Shown: one piece after another, positions 40,735 through 51,481 of the stretch
Position numbering within the stretch: position 1 is the first letter of the stretch
Layout of the letters: every line of letters begins with the position of its first letter
Assembly (NCBI GenBank): GCA_024500155.1
Contig: CM044862.1
Span: 28,485,501-28,549,500, forward strand
Direction: 5' to 3'
Length of the DNA: 64,000 nt
DNA from: Chenopodium formosanum
Taxonomy: Eukaryota > Streptophyta > Magnoliopsida > Caryophyllales > Amaranthaceae
Made by a program: the position numbers and the translations under genes
The notes under the pieces: generated by a model
Told to the model about the DNA's origin: nothing
Databases searched by the model: none
The model's input: only the letters and a program-made list of their open reading frames with translations

Positions 40735-43700
40735 ATGGCCACTAAGGAAGACATTGAGAACCTCAATAGGACAATCGAAAGGTTGACTGACATGATGCAG
40801 ACACTCACTACTAGAGTCAGCACTGTAGAGAAAGATAAGCAAAATAGTGTTACCGCTGCTGCGATGGACAAGATCAAGGAACAGATGAGTAAAATTTCAG
40901 AAGAGTTCACTTATGTGGAACAGCCTGTCACTTCCTCGTCCATAAGAGAGAAACTCCTTGAAAAATTTTCAACTGCTGATATTCCCAAGTTCAAGCCTAC
41001 TGATAACCCGTTGTTCCATTTGAAGGCTTTTTCTGCAACCATGGCTCTTAAGGGAGTAGATGTAACACTCTTCCCTACGGTGTTTCCTCTTTCCTTAGAG
41101 CATGCCTGTCAACAGTGGTTCTATTCCCTAGAATCCAAGCATGTCGCGACCTGGGAAGATGTTGCTGAAAGCTTTATGAACCGATACAAGTGCAACATTC
41201 AGGCCAAGACTTCTGAACGTGAACTCTCCATTCTCAAACAGAAAGAGAATGAAGGCTTCACTACTTACCTAAGTAGGTGGAGAGAAACAGCTGCACTCCT
41301 GGTAGACCCTCCCAAGGAGAAAGAAATGGTTCGCTTGTTCATTTCCAATCTGACGCATAAATACAAGCAACACTTGAAGTTTCTGCCTTTAAGTACCTTT
41401 GAAGCTGTATACGATATTGGAATCAATATCGAAGATGAACTGATGAAGTCTGTTGGTAACAACAATAACAGCAGCACTTGGAAAAACAAGAAGAACGACA
41501 CTCCTTCTTCTTCGTCTTCTAAGCCCAATAATGCTACCAACAACATCGACATTAGTGATGTGCTGGCCCTTAATGCTCCTCCTCAAAAATTCCAAAGGCA
41601 AAGGAGGATTTATACGCCTTTGGGAATGACTTATGATGCTGCTTATGACCGCCTTCATAGTAAGGGATTGATTATGCCAATTGGACCATTCCCAGAACCT
41701 CGACCTGAGAACAGGACCGCTAGTTATGACCCCAATGCTTATTGCAAGTATCATCAAGGCAAAGGTCACAACACTGAGAAGTGTTGGAGGCTAAAAGACG
41801 CAATCCAAGACCTGATAGATGCTAACCAACTTCCTGTCCCTCCGGGGGGCAAGAAGCCTAACATTCAAACAGGTCCTCTTTCTGATGCTCTGGCTATCAT
41901 GGGAGATGAAGTCTCCTTTGATCCGTCAATACTCATTCAACCTGTGAATGAACCTCTGCCAGAAGTTGTATTTATCTCAAACACCGAAGAAGTGAATGGG
42001 ATTTGGGATAGTGATGATGAAGATATCTATCTCAAAGATATAGCCTGTTCGTCTCTCGGCACCAGTGAAGATGTTTGGGGGGACCTTGAGGTCAAGGTTC
42101 TCACTAGAAGTGGACGGTTGCAACAACCTAACCCACCTCCACCACAATCAGATCCGATAGTTGATCCCATCGACCCTGTGAATAGCGATGTGGTCAAACA
42201 GCTACAAAAAACCAAGGTGGAGATGAATGTATGGAAGCTTTTGGCCACTTCCCACGAGCATCGAAAGGCTGTAATGAATGCTCTGGTGAAGATAGGAGTC
42301 GATGATGACATGACTCCCCAAGAACTGGTCAACTTCCTCACTACTGAGCTGCCAAGTACCAGCAATCTGATTTCCTTTTCTGATAAGGATCTACCCCCGG
42401 AAGGGGATCAACATAATAAGGCCTTACACCTCACTGTGGTGTGTAGGCAGATGAATGTTCCTATGAGCCTGGTTGATAATGGCTCTGCAATCAATGTGTG
42501 CCCACTTCGTACTGCAAAGAAGTTGGGTATAAAGAATGAAGAGTTGACTCCCTCCACTCAGGGGATTCGTGCTTACGATAATACTCGCCGTCAAGCCGTG
42601 GGTACTATCATACTGAATATAACCACTGGGACCGTTGAGCATCGCACCAAGTTTCAGGTAGTGGATATCAAGGCCTCTTTCAATCTGCTGTTAGGACGCC
42701 CTTGGCTTCATGAGTTAAAGGCGATTCCTTCGTCGCTCCACCAGAAAGTGAAAGCCATAGTGGGAGGAATTCCGATTACTATCGATGCTTCTCCTATGCG
42801 CATTCAAGTTATTGATACCCCTATCGTCCATGTTGAACACGACGAAGAAGATGAAGATCTGTGGGGTTTTTCTTTAGATGATGTTCTTGCGATCGAAGAA
42901 GAGGAAAAGTGTCATCTCGACTTTGATCCTTATTCAAACACTAGTATCAACGCCATTCTGAAGAAGCAAGGTCATTTTCCTGGAATGACCCTTGGGCTCA
43001 AGAAGAAAATGGCTAAATCTTGGGGCCATCCTGGTGCAATCAAGAAGGATACTTTTGGCTTAGGATTCGAACCAACAAAGGAAGACTTGAAACAGGCCGC
43101 CTTGAAATTGAAGGCTCGCAACAATGCTCGAATCACGAAGACAGAAATGGCCATGGATCCATATCCGTTCACTCTCAATGGCCAGTACATCAAAGAAGGG
43201 GAAGACTTCCCATGCTATGAATTCCCCGAGCCATTTGTCCATGATGGGATCCGTGAACCAGGATTTGAAGTATTCCTCGATTGTGACTTCCTCGATGAAG
43301 AACTCTCCACAGTCGAAAAGTCAGCCAAGCTGAACACTGATGATCTGGGAATTAATCTTCTTTTTGGAATGGAGAAAAATGAATCCAAGCCGGTCTGCAA
43401 TGATAACTCTGAGCTCGTTCAAGCGGTCATAGCAAACAAGGAGTTTGACCCCTCCGAGTTAATCGTCCAAGCTGACAACATTTCAAGGGGATGGCGCAAG
43501 ACATTGAGGATCACTACGCCAAGTGGAGAGAAGTTGGAAATAACCGCTGGCGAGGGTCCTATGTTTGATGAGTCTGAATCATCTGGGTCCGAGTCCGAGT
43601 CTGAGTCTAAGTCTGTAGATGAGTCCTTAGAGTTTGAGGCCGACCCTCTTTCTGCTATAGAATTCAGCCCTGAGTCTCTTGTTGAGCCTTATCTTTCTAG

Positions 43701-46700
43701 TCCTAATAATTCTGGTGAGGTCGCAGCTGACCTTACCTCTCTTGATGTTTTAGCCAGTGAATTCAATAAAATGAATACCTTTGCTTACGATGTGTGCCAT
43801 TTCCCTAGCCCTGATCAATATTGCTTTGCTAATGATAAAAATAACAAAGAAATAATAAAAGCAATGGAAGAACATGAAAATAAAACAGCAGTTATCGAAG
43901 ATACAGAAACAGTTAATATTTCCAATGATACGACTGTTAAAGAAGTAAAAATTGGATTAACGCTAAGTCAAGATGAACGCAAAGAGCTAATTAACTTGCT
44001 TAGTGAATTTGTTGATGTATTTGCTTGGTCATACCAAGATATGCCAGGAATTGACAGGGATATAGCTCAGCACACGATACCACTCATCCCAGGTATGAAG
44101 CCTGTCAAACAAAAGCTGCGCCGAATGAAACCAGATGTGGCTCTCAAAATCAAAGAAGAAATCAGGAAGCAATTGGCCGCAGGTTTCATCAGAGTATCCA
44201 AGTATCCGGAATGGATAGCAAATGTGGTCCCAGTTCCAAAGAAGGACGGAAGAGTCAGAATGTGTGTTGATTACAGGGATCTCAATAAAGCAAGCCCAAA
44301 AGATGGGTTCCCTCTACCTCATATTGACATTCTGGTCGATAATACAGCAAATCATGCACTCCTGTCATTCATGGATGGTTACGCCGGATATAATCAAGTA
44401 CTGATGGCCGAAGAAGACATGGAAAAAACCACATTCATCACACAGTGGGGTACATATTGCTATACGGTAATGCCATTCGGGTTGAAAAACGCGGGTGCCA
44501 CCTACCAAAGAGCAGCTACAGCACTCTTACATGATATGATGCATAAAGAGGTGGAGGTCTATGTCGATGATATGATTGTCAAGTCTAAGGATCGCCCAGG
44601 TCATATTGTCGCACTTCGCAAGTTTTTTGCAAGACTCCGTAAGTACAACATGAGATTAAATCCAGCAAAATGTGCATTCGGAGTCACATCAGGCAAATTA
44701 CTTGGATATGTGATCAGTTCTCGAGGGATTGAAATAGATCCTTCAAAAGTAAAAGCGATCATGGCCATGCCACCACCCAAAAATGAGAAGGAGATTCGAG
44801 GCTTCATTGGAAGGTTGCAGTACATAAGTAGGTTCATATCAAAGCTCACAGCGATATGCGAACCTATATTCAAGAAGCTTAAGAAGAATGTCCCAGTCAC
44901 ATGGGATAATGACTGCCAAAAGGCTTTCGACAAAATCAAAGATTATTTGGCAAATCCACCCGTGCTAGCGCCGGCAATACCTGACTTTCCTCTTCGACTC
45001 TACCTTACGGTCACAAGAGAAACGATGGGGGCGATGCTAGCACAAGAGATCGAAAGCAAGGAGAATGCAATCTATTACCTGAGCAAGAAACTCCAAGGAT
45101 ATGAGACGCGATACACGCCACTCGAGAAATTGTGTCTCGCACTTGTATGGGCCGCACAAAAACTGAGACATTACATGCTCACTCATACAGTGCATGTCGT
45201 ATCTAAGATGGATCCTCTCAAATATCTGTTCGAGAAAGCAACACTCAACGGCAGATTATCAAGGTGGATAGTCAATCTAGCTCAATTTGACTTGAGATTT
45301 GTACCACAAAAGGCCATCAAAGGTTCTGCAGTTTCTGACTTCTTAGCAGACTTTCCGCTAGAAGAAGCTGAAAAAGAAGAAGATGAGTACGATTTCCCTG
45401 ACGAAGATTTACTCATGACCGAAGACGATAGTTGGACACTCTATTTCGATGGAGCCTCAAACCAAAAGGGGTGTGGTGTGGGAGTCTTGCTCGTATCGCC
45501 CAATGAAGAACACATCCCAATCTCCATGAAGCTCGACTTTGATGTCACCAATAATGCCGCAGAATATGAAGCATGCATTTTGGGATTAGAAACAGCCGTC
45601 GCCTTGGGAATCAAGAAACTCAGAATCTATGGTGACTCCTCACTAATCATTAACCAAATCTCTAAGAGATGGAAAGTGAGGAGTGAAAGTCTCGCTACGT
45701 ATCAAGCTCATCTGGAAACTCTCACGGAGCAACTAGATGAAGTAGAATATACGTATTTGCCAAGAGAAGAAAACCAGTTCGCCGACGCACTAGCTAAGTT
45801 AGCATCAATGGTGCGAATTCCAGCTGACACGATCAGAATGCCACTCACCATAGAGAGAAGATACGAACCAGCTTATGTTCATGCACTGGATGATGAACAA
45901 GAAGAAGATGAAGAGCCATGGTATACAGACATCCTCAATTATGTGACAAGAGCAGAGTATCCTCCTAATACTGATAAAAGGGCACGCCGTGCTTTGAGAC
46001 TCCTGGCCTCACAGTATGTGCTCATCAGGGGAGAACTCCATAAGAGAACCGCAACAGGAAGGAATCTCTTATGTGTAACTAAAAAAGAAGCACATAAAAC
46101 CATGAAAAACCTTCATGCTGGTATATGTGGAACTCACATGAATGCAAAGATGTTAGTCCAAAAGATTCAACGACAAGGTTACTATTGGACTACTATGGAG
46201 CGAGATTGTCACGAGTACGTCAAGAAATGTATGAAGTGCCAAATCTATGCAAACTTACAGCATGTTCCACCTTCACTTCTCTACACGTATACTTCTCCAT
46301 GGCCTTTCTCCACTTGGGGCATCGACATCATTGGAAAAATCACACCACCAGGACAAGGGGGGCATGAATTCATTCTCGTAGCAATCGATTACTTCACCAA
46401 ATGGGTTGAGGCAGCCTCGTATGCCAAACTGACAGCAAAACATGTAGCTCAATTCATTGAGAAAAATATTATATGCCGTTATGGGGTACCACATGAGATG
46501 ATCAGTGACAATGGAACACATTTCCAAGCCGAATGCGCGGAATTGTTGCAGAAATATCACATCAAACATCATCGATCATCACCTTACAGACCACAAACAA
46601 ACGGAGCAGTCGAATCGGCCAACAAAAACGTGAAAACCATCATCGAAAAAATGACGGAAAATTATAAAGATTGGCCAAGTAAACTACATTTCGCCCTTTG

Positions 46701-47163
46701 GGGTTATCGAACCTCTGTCCGTACATCGACAGGGGCTACCCCCTTTTCCTTGGTCTATGGCGTCGAAGCGGTACAACCAATCGAGCTCGAGATACCTTCT
46801 CTCCGAATCACATTGGAAAGCCAACTAGATGAAGTCGACTGGATTAGAGCAAGATACGACGAACTGGTCTTGCTTGACGAAAAACGCTTGGCAGCTTTGC
46901 ATCATGTCCAAACCTACCAACAGCGTATGGCACGACATTTTAATAAAAAAGTCAAGACCAGGAACATCAAGGAGGGTGACCTAGTGCTTAAGGCCCTCCG
47001 CAAAAATGTGTTAGATCCAAGAGGAAAATTCAGACCAAACTGGTCAGGACCGTACATTGTTAAAACCATTCTGTCCGGCGGAGCAGCACAATTGGTAGAC
47101 ATGGACGGTAACGGCTTTCATAATTTAACCAATTTGGATCAACTCAAAAAGTTCTACGCCTAG
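40735..47163 (+). CDS. Element E gag-pol polyprotein (gag, protease, RT, RNase H, second RNase H, integrase)
   Basis: One open frame of 2142 codons from the Met at 40735 (the frame is open back to 40579, but a gag-like MATKEDIE start as in element D favours this Met). Gag about 85-185; zinc knuckle CKYHQGKGHNTEKC at about 337-350; aspartic protease with Asp-Asn-Gly-Ser at 581; RT with YVDD at 1276-1279 (44560-44571); first RNase H about 1410-1520; second, plant/archaeal-type RNase H from FDGAS (Asp 1572) to about 1690; integrase zinc segment H-H-C-C at 1794-1835, catalytic D1864, D1925, E1960 (35 residues apart), C-terminal domain ending LKKFYA. No stop separates gag and pol. All catalytic residues I looked for are present, so it may be functional. 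Confidence 0.96.
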   Translation: MATKEDIENLNRTIERLTDMMQTLTTRVSTVEKDKQNSVTAAAMDKIKEQMSKISEEFTYVEQPVTSSSIREKLLEKFSTADIPKFKPTDNPLFHLKAFSATMALKGVDVTLFPTVFPLSLEHACQQWFYSLESKHVATWEDVAESFMNRYKCNIQAKTSERELSILKQKENEGFTTYLSRWRETAALLVDPPKEKEMVRLFISNLTHKYKQHLKFLPLSTFEAVYDIGINIEDELMKSVGNNNNSSTWKNKKNDTPSSSSSKPNNATNNIDISDVLALNAPPQKFQRQRRIYTPLGMTYDAAYDRLHSKGLIMPIGPFPEPRPENRTASYDPNAYCKYHQGKGHNTEKCWRLKDAIQDLIDANQLPVPPGGKKPNIQTGPLSDALAIMGDEVSFDPSILIQPVNEPLPEVVFISNTEEVNGIWDSDDEDIYLKDIACSSLGTSEDVWGDLEVKVLTRSGRLQQPNPPPPQSDPIVDPIDPVNSDVVKQLQKTKVEMNVWKLLATSHEHRKAVMNALVKIGVDDDMTPQELVNFLTTELPSTSNLISFSDKDLPPEGDQHNKALHLTVVCRQMNVPMSLVDNGSAINVCPLRTAKKLGIKNEELTPSTQGIRAYDNTRRQAVGTIILNITTGTVEHRTKFQVVDIKASFNLLLGRPWLHELKAIPSSLHQKVKAIVGGIPITIDASPMRIQVIDTPIVHVEHDEEDEDLWGFSLDDVLAIEEEEKCHLDFDPYSNTSINAILKKQGHFPGMTLGLKKKMAKSWGHPGAIKKDTFGLGFEPTKEDLKQAALKLKARNNARITKTEMAMDPYPFTLNGQYIKEGEDFPCYEFPEPFVHDGIREPGFEVFLDCDFLDEELSTVEKSAKLNTDDLGINLLFGMEKNESKPVCNDNSELVQAVIANKEFDPSELIVQADNISRGWRKTLRITTPSGEKLEITAGEGPMFDESESSGSESESESKSVDESLEFEADPLSAIEFSPESLVEPYLSSPNNSGEVAADLTSLDVLASEFNKMNTFAYDVCHFPSPDQYCFANDKNNKEIIKAMEEHENKTAVIEDTETVNISNDTTVKEVKIGLTLSQDERKELINLLSEFVDVFAWSYQDMPGIDRDIAQHTIPLIPGMKPVKQKLRRMKPDVALKIKEEIRKQLAAGFIRVSKYPEWIANVVPVPKKDGRVRMCVDYRDLNKASPKDGFPLPHIDILVDNTANHALLSFMDGYAGYNQVLMAEEDMEKTTFITQWGTYCYTVMPFGLKNAGATYQRAATALLHDMMHKEVEVYVDDMIVKSKDRPGHIVALRKFFARLRKYNMRLNPAKCAFGVTSGKLLGYVISSRGIEIDPSKVKAIMAMPPPKNEKEIRGFIGRLQYISRFISKLTAICEPIFKKLKKNVPVTWDNDCQKAFDKIKDYLANPPVLAPAIPDFPLRLYLTVTRETMGAMLAQEIESKENAIYYLSKKLQGYETRYTPLEKLCLALVWAAQKLRHYMLTHTVHVVSKMDPLKYLFEKATLNGRLSRWIVNLAQFDLRFVPQKAIKGSAVSDFLADFPLEEAEKEEDEYDFPDEDLLMTEDDSWTLYFDGASNQKGCGVGVLLVSPNEEHIPISMKLDFDVTNNAAEYEACILGLETAVALGIKKLRIYGDSSLIINQISKRWKVRSESLATYQAHLETLTEQLDEVEYTYLPREENQFADALAKLASMVRIPADTIRMPLTIERRYEPAYVHALDDEQEEDEEPWYTDILNYVTRAEYPPNTDKRARRALRLLASQYVLIRGELHKRTATGRNLLCVTKKEAHKTMKNLHAGICGTHMNAKMLVQKIQRQGYYWTTMERDCHEYVKKCMKCQIYANLQHVPPSLLYTYTSPWPFSTWGIDIIGKITPPGQGGHEFILVAIDYFTKWVEAASYAKLTAKHVAQFIEKNIICRYGVPHEMISDNGTHFQAECAELLQKYHIKHHRSSPYRPQTNGAVESANKNVKTIIEKMTENYKDWPSKLHFALWGYRTSVRTSTGATPFSLVYGVEAVQPIELEIPSLRITLESQLDEVDWIRARYDELVLLDEKRLAALHHVQTYQQRMARHFNKKVKTRNIKEGDLVLKALRKNVLDPRGKFRPNWSGPYIVKTILSGGAAQLVDMDGNGFHNLTNLDQLKKFYA

Positions 47164-47536
47164 TCGCATGGGTTCAGGACCCAATAGAGCTACGTCTGGC
47201 CTGATTCCTTTTTAGGATACGTAGGCAACCCCTCAAGGGGGCCCGGCCACACTAAAATAAAAAAATACTCCCTCCATTGATTTAATATGTGCCCAGTTCA
47301 ACATTGCGTCACGGCAAAATTTTTTAAAAAAAAAAAAAAAAAAAAAAATGGGTACATATGCCGCGACACGGGAAGAATTCCCGTCTGACGGGAGAAAATC
47401 CCGTGTCACGGCAAAAATCAAAAATTAAAAAAAAAAAAAAAAAAAAAAAAATGTGCAGATCCCCGTGACACGGCAGTTTTGACCGTGTCACGGCAGAACC
47501 TAACCGTGACACGGTGACGGTTTTGTGTCACGGGGG
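47164..47536 (+). promoter_or_regulatory. Element E post-pol region: conserved stem-loop and motif blocks
   Basis: At 47190-47224 CTACGT pairs with ACGTAG around an inner TCCT/AGGA stem; element D has the same structure. Dyad motifs follow at 47304 (degenerate), 47361, 47381 (CCGTCTGACGG), 47401, 47463, 47483, 47504 and 47523. Two poly(A) runs (47323-47348, 47428-47451) interrupt the spacing, which is otherwise 19-21 bp. Confidence 0.75.
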
Positions 47537-48181
47537 CTATTCAGAGCGTATTTTTACCTGTAATAGTACCAGAGAGCCCTTCCTGATGGCTTTCCGGTCA
47601 GATTTTGCCTCATCTAAACCTCGAAATGTTTCCCCAAGGCACGTCGGCATAGGAGATCTTCCGGATTCTACATGCTCAAGCACATACGCTAGACAAGCAT
47701 GTCCTACCCTACCGTTTGCAAAAAGTAGCTTGCTAAACATGCAAAAAATATATGCCCTTCTACGATACACATGATAAGACTCAGAGACAGGGCGATTAAA
47801 ATATAAGTTCGCAAGTTTTTCTATGTCTACTTCATTACCACAAACAATTCTATTTAAATCTGGATCTGTTAGATTCAGATGGCGTTCAAAGTCTTGGTAA
47901 TAGTATTCACGTAAGGTAGGCATGGCTACAAGATTCCTAGCAGGAAATCCAAAAATTGCCCCAAATTCCTCCGGCAGAGGACAGATTTCATCATAATCGA
48001 ATTTGAAACAGTGCGTTTCTGGACTCCAATAATCTAATGCTGCCCTAAGAAAATCATGTTCAATAGCTACATGTCGCAGGGCTAGCAAACCCCTGACATG
48101 AAACAATTCTAACTCTTTTTTTTCAGCATTGGTCAAAGAATAAGACCAGTCGCGCAATATATTATCAAAATTCTGAGACAT
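47537..48181 (-). CDS. Antisense gene 2 of element E, possibly PMD-related
   Basis: Minus-strand frame of 214 codons from the Met at 48181 (open to a Met at 48232). Contains FLRAALDYWSPETHCFKFDY then EICPLPEEFGAIFGFPARNL. The order 'yW.p.th.F.f...E..P..eE...i.GfP' resembles the core of plant mobile-type proteins, and of an unnamed family seen in plant transposons. C-terminal helices include VYRRRAYIFCMFSKLLFANG. TATAAAATA (48259-48251) lies about 70 bp upstream of the Met and two dyad motifs lie 75-105 bp above that. A GGTAAAA near the end could be a splice donor, so the C-terminus is uncertain. Function unknown. Confidence 0.65.
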   Translation of the reverse strand: MSQNFDNILRDWSYSLTNAEKKELELFHVRGLLALRHVAIEHDFLRAALDYWSPETHCFKFDYDEICPLPEEFGAIFGFPARNLVAMPTLREYYYQDFERHLNLTDPDLNRIVCGNEVDIEKLANLYFNRPVSESYHVYRRRAYIFCMFSKLLFANGRVGHACLAYVLEHVESGRSPMPTCLGETFRGLDEAKSDRKAIRKGSLVLLQVKIRSE

Positions 48182-48442
48182 GATTATTGAAATATGAAAT
48201 TCTAAATTATTTTGTGTTTCGTAATTATGCATATCATGAATAATCTGGTCTTATTTTATAGCAAAAGCGCTCGAAATTGCCCAGAATTTATCTTTTCGCC
48301 CGCGTGGATAAAACTGCTGAATAATAAGCTTCCCGTGACACGGTGAACAGTGCCGTGTCACGGCACCTTACGCGCCTGCTTTTATTTCATCTTTTCCGTA
48401 TCTATCCGGATTTTTTTTGTATTTTCCTATCTTTAACATTTG

Positions 48443-48481
<39 letters not shown>

Positions 48482-48901
48482 TCTTTTCTGAGAGTTCTAT
48501 TCCTAATAAAATTCTCACCTTTTTATTTTATTCTTTTTCTTTATTTTTTATCTTTATTTTGCGATGGTTTTTATTTATTTTTGTTTTTTTTTTTTTATTA
48601 TTTTTTATTTTTCTCTTTGGGGAAGATTTTTTTAGTCATTTATTCATCATTTTATCTTTATTTTCTTTTCTTTTAGGGAAGGTAATTTTATTTCTTTTCT
48701 TTTGGGGAAGGTCGGTACCCTTCATTACTCCACTTATGTCTTCTTTCATCGTGTCATTACTAAGTACACAATCACACACAAAGAGTCTCAAAACACACAC
48801 TAACACACACAATAGTAGATATATAAACTGTAAGTAATGTGCAAAGAGTCGTAATACATAAATGTATCAAGTGTCATCACAGTCTCCACATAAACCCTCG
48901 G
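48182..48901 (-). promoter_or_regulatory. Promoter of antisense gene 2 and spacer
   Basis: TATAAAATA on the minus strand at 48259-48251; dyad motifs CCGTGACACGG at 48333-48343 and CCGTGTCACGG at 48353-48363, 20 bp apart. Beyond, to 48901, pyrimidine-rich sequence with a long T-run (48446-48479) on the plus strand and no other feature. It probably also holds the 3' end of antisense gene 1. Confidence 0.6.
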
Positions 48902-49423
48902 TCAAAAATCTCTAGAATCGGAATCGGTCTCATCTTGTCCCTGTGCACGTGGACCCCCCTGTTTGTATGGAAACGGCGAACCAAAGAGTCCCTCGACCAT
49001 CCGAGTACGGGGAGTAGCGTCCCTACTAGTCCCCGCAGGCCTAGTAGTAGTCAAGCTCAAAGCAGGACCCGTCCAGCCGGAAAGAGGAGTAGACTGGCCA
49101 AAAGAGACTGGAATTGTCGGCGAAGGCATCGTCCCATATAGCGGAACCGAGAACAGGCCCGACAGTGGTGGAGGAACCCCGGATAATGGGGCCGAGAATG
49201 AACCAGGATCCAAGGGAGACCCAAACTCAGGAACGGGAGGCTGTGAAAATGACGGACGCTGAGAAGACTGCCCCTGCTGCCACTGAGCCTCCTGGAACGG
49301 CTGAGTAGTCTGCGGCTCTCGCTGAGAACGCCGATGAGCCTCAGGAGATCGTCTACTACAACCAAGCTCCTCCTCGTCCGAGCCTCTGGGCCTCGAGCGC
49401 GAGCGGGACCTCCGTCGCTCCTG

Positions 49424-49459
<36 letters not shown>

Positions 49460-51481
49460 ACAAAATCAAAAGGTGTCAATGATGCAAAACAAAACAAATG
49501 GTAGAAATGAAAAAGTAATACCTCAAGGACGTCGCTAGAACTCCGACAACTCGCACCACGCCGAAGCTTGATAATGCAATACTTCAGCGCGTCCACCAGC
49601 TTCATGATTCCCATCACCTCCGGGCGGTTAGGCTGAGGACAAAACAAAGAAAAATCAGTAATAAGCAGCATTAAAAGAATGGATAATACGTCGAAGAAAA
49701 CTCACCGGCTCAAAAGCCTCAGGCACTGACTCCTGCGCCTGTCTATAACCCTCTGGCGCGTCAGCAATATGGTCCTCCGTGATACCGATCGGCCCAGGGT
49801 AGCGGACAGACTGTGGAGGAATCTGAATCCTCCCCACAGGGTGAATGGTCGTCAGAAAATATGATCGAATAATCAAGTTATTCGACTATTTAAAACAGAG
49901 ACTAGTAAGGAAGATTCTCAAAGTCATACCTCGGGAAGACGGGGTGGAGGAGCCAGAGAGGGAAGCAAATCCCGCGCGTAGTCACTCTCCATGTGAACAA
50001 GCTCCTGCCACGGAAAAGTGTAGCGCTCTCCCCTGTTGATCAACCCTCTGATCAAGCGGGAGTCCAGCATCGACTCTGGCGGGGAAGAAGGCACCACAAA
50101 GCGATCGTCGCTATGCTGACGGACGACTCGCTCCCCCAAATACCAAACGAAGCGCCCAGTACCAACCAAAATGGTACGGTACACTGAAAGACGTAGGGCC
50201 TCGGGCAGATCAGTCATCCCGGCCCAAGGACGATACTGAACATCAATGGGAACCTGAAAACCATAAAATGTTAGGCGTAAAACGACAGAAACAACATCAG
50301 AAGGAAAAAAACGCAACAAAGTTAATCCTTACGCCAACGGAAGAGGTGCCTCGGCGTAGTACCCCACGAAGCGCCGGAACCGACTCCACCCGTGACTCTC
50401 CTCGGTCACGCCAGCTGGCCCCGACAGGGAAGTCATGGACCACTCCCCGACGCCGGCGAGGAGCCAAGCCTGGGAAGTACTCATAGAACCATAACTGCAA
50501 CAAAAATAACATTCAGCATACGAATCGAAAAGCCGAAATGGAACAAGAAAAGATCATCACCTCTACGACTCTCCACAGGCCGTAAACAGTGACAGGGGAC
50601 TCGTCATTCAGCTGACGGCAGCCATGACGTAGAGATAGCAGAAGATCCGCGTATCCAAGACTGGCCCAGCTGTAGGATCCTATCTCGGGAATCCTGGCCA
50701 AAGAAGGGAGGTAACAGAGGAGCACGCGTGAACTCCTGTCAGGAGAGAGGGTCATAGAGATCAGGATCAAGATGAAGATCTGCACCCGCTGCTCGGCCGT
50801 CGTGTCCTCCATGTCAAAGCCGCGAGCAAGAACTGAAGCCGACTCTGATCGTCCACTCCTAGGACCACCTCGTGACACCGGACGAGTCCGGATGTGCTGA
50901 ACGATCGGACCTAACAAATCAGCTACCTCAGCCGATGCCCAGGATAGATCAGACATCTGGCCTACTGCTCGGTCGGTAAAGCGCAGCCCGCTGATCATGC
51001 TGAAGTCTAAAGGGGTCACCGTCATCTCCCCCCAGGCAAAGTGAAACGTGTTGGTAGTATCCCAAAAATACTCCAACAACGCACGAACAACCGTCGCGCC
51101 GCAACCCCGGGGGCTGCGAAATCCTACAATCGCCGCATAAAAATCGACCAAGCCAGACGCCTCCCATAGGGCGCTTGTAGCAGGATCCTCTGTAATGACC
51201 TGGTGAAGTCGAGGAATCAAATCACCAGCCCCGGAACCATGTTGGCGAAGTGTGCCATCGACTATGCCGGAAAGTGCACGATGAGAAACGTGGTTTTCAC
51301 GGCAGAAAACCAACTGGTCTGGAGTCCAGGGAGGCGGAACCCACCTACCCCTACTCGTGGAAGTCCGAGGCTCGGACTCCAAGACGTCGTCGTCCACGCC
51401 CTCAGGGACAGTGGGAGTGTCCTCCCGAAAAGCCCGACGCCGACCGCGGGTAGAAAGGTCGCAATCTCGTCGTCTAGGCAT
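48902..51481 (-). CDS. Antisense gene 1 of element E: six-exon plant mobile domain (PMD) protein
   Basis: Exons 51481-50561, 50494-50333, 50253-49930, 49822-49706, 49632-49522 and 49420-48902, with lengths 921, 162, 324, 117, 111 and 519, all multiples of three. All introns are GT-AG in phase 0, giving about 717 codons with no stop. Exon 1: basic start (MPRRRDCDLS), then LWEASGLVDFYAAIVGFR and the PMD signature FHFAWGEMTVTPLDFSMISG followed by LRF. Exon 2 continues with LWFYEYFPG, exon 3 with VPIDVQYRPWAG and YLGERVVRQ, matching the C-terminal half of PMD proteins (MAIN/MAIL family and transposon-borne relatives). The last exon is low complexity: an Arg-Ser stretch, then Pro/Ser/Gly. PMD proteins act in the nucleus in silencing or transcription control; the biochemical role is unknown. 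The exon 4 acceptor is the least certain join. Confidence 0.82.
49424..49458. repeat. Poly(A)35, poly-T on the antisense transcript
   Basis: Lies in intron 5 of antisense gene 1 and directly precedes its CAG acceptor, so it serves as an extreme polypyrimidine tract. Confidence 0.8.

Noticed and set aside
48343..48837. 164-codon Phe-rich plus-strand ORF
   Set aside because: Made by a long T-run and T-rich sequence; no protein features beyond poly-Phe.
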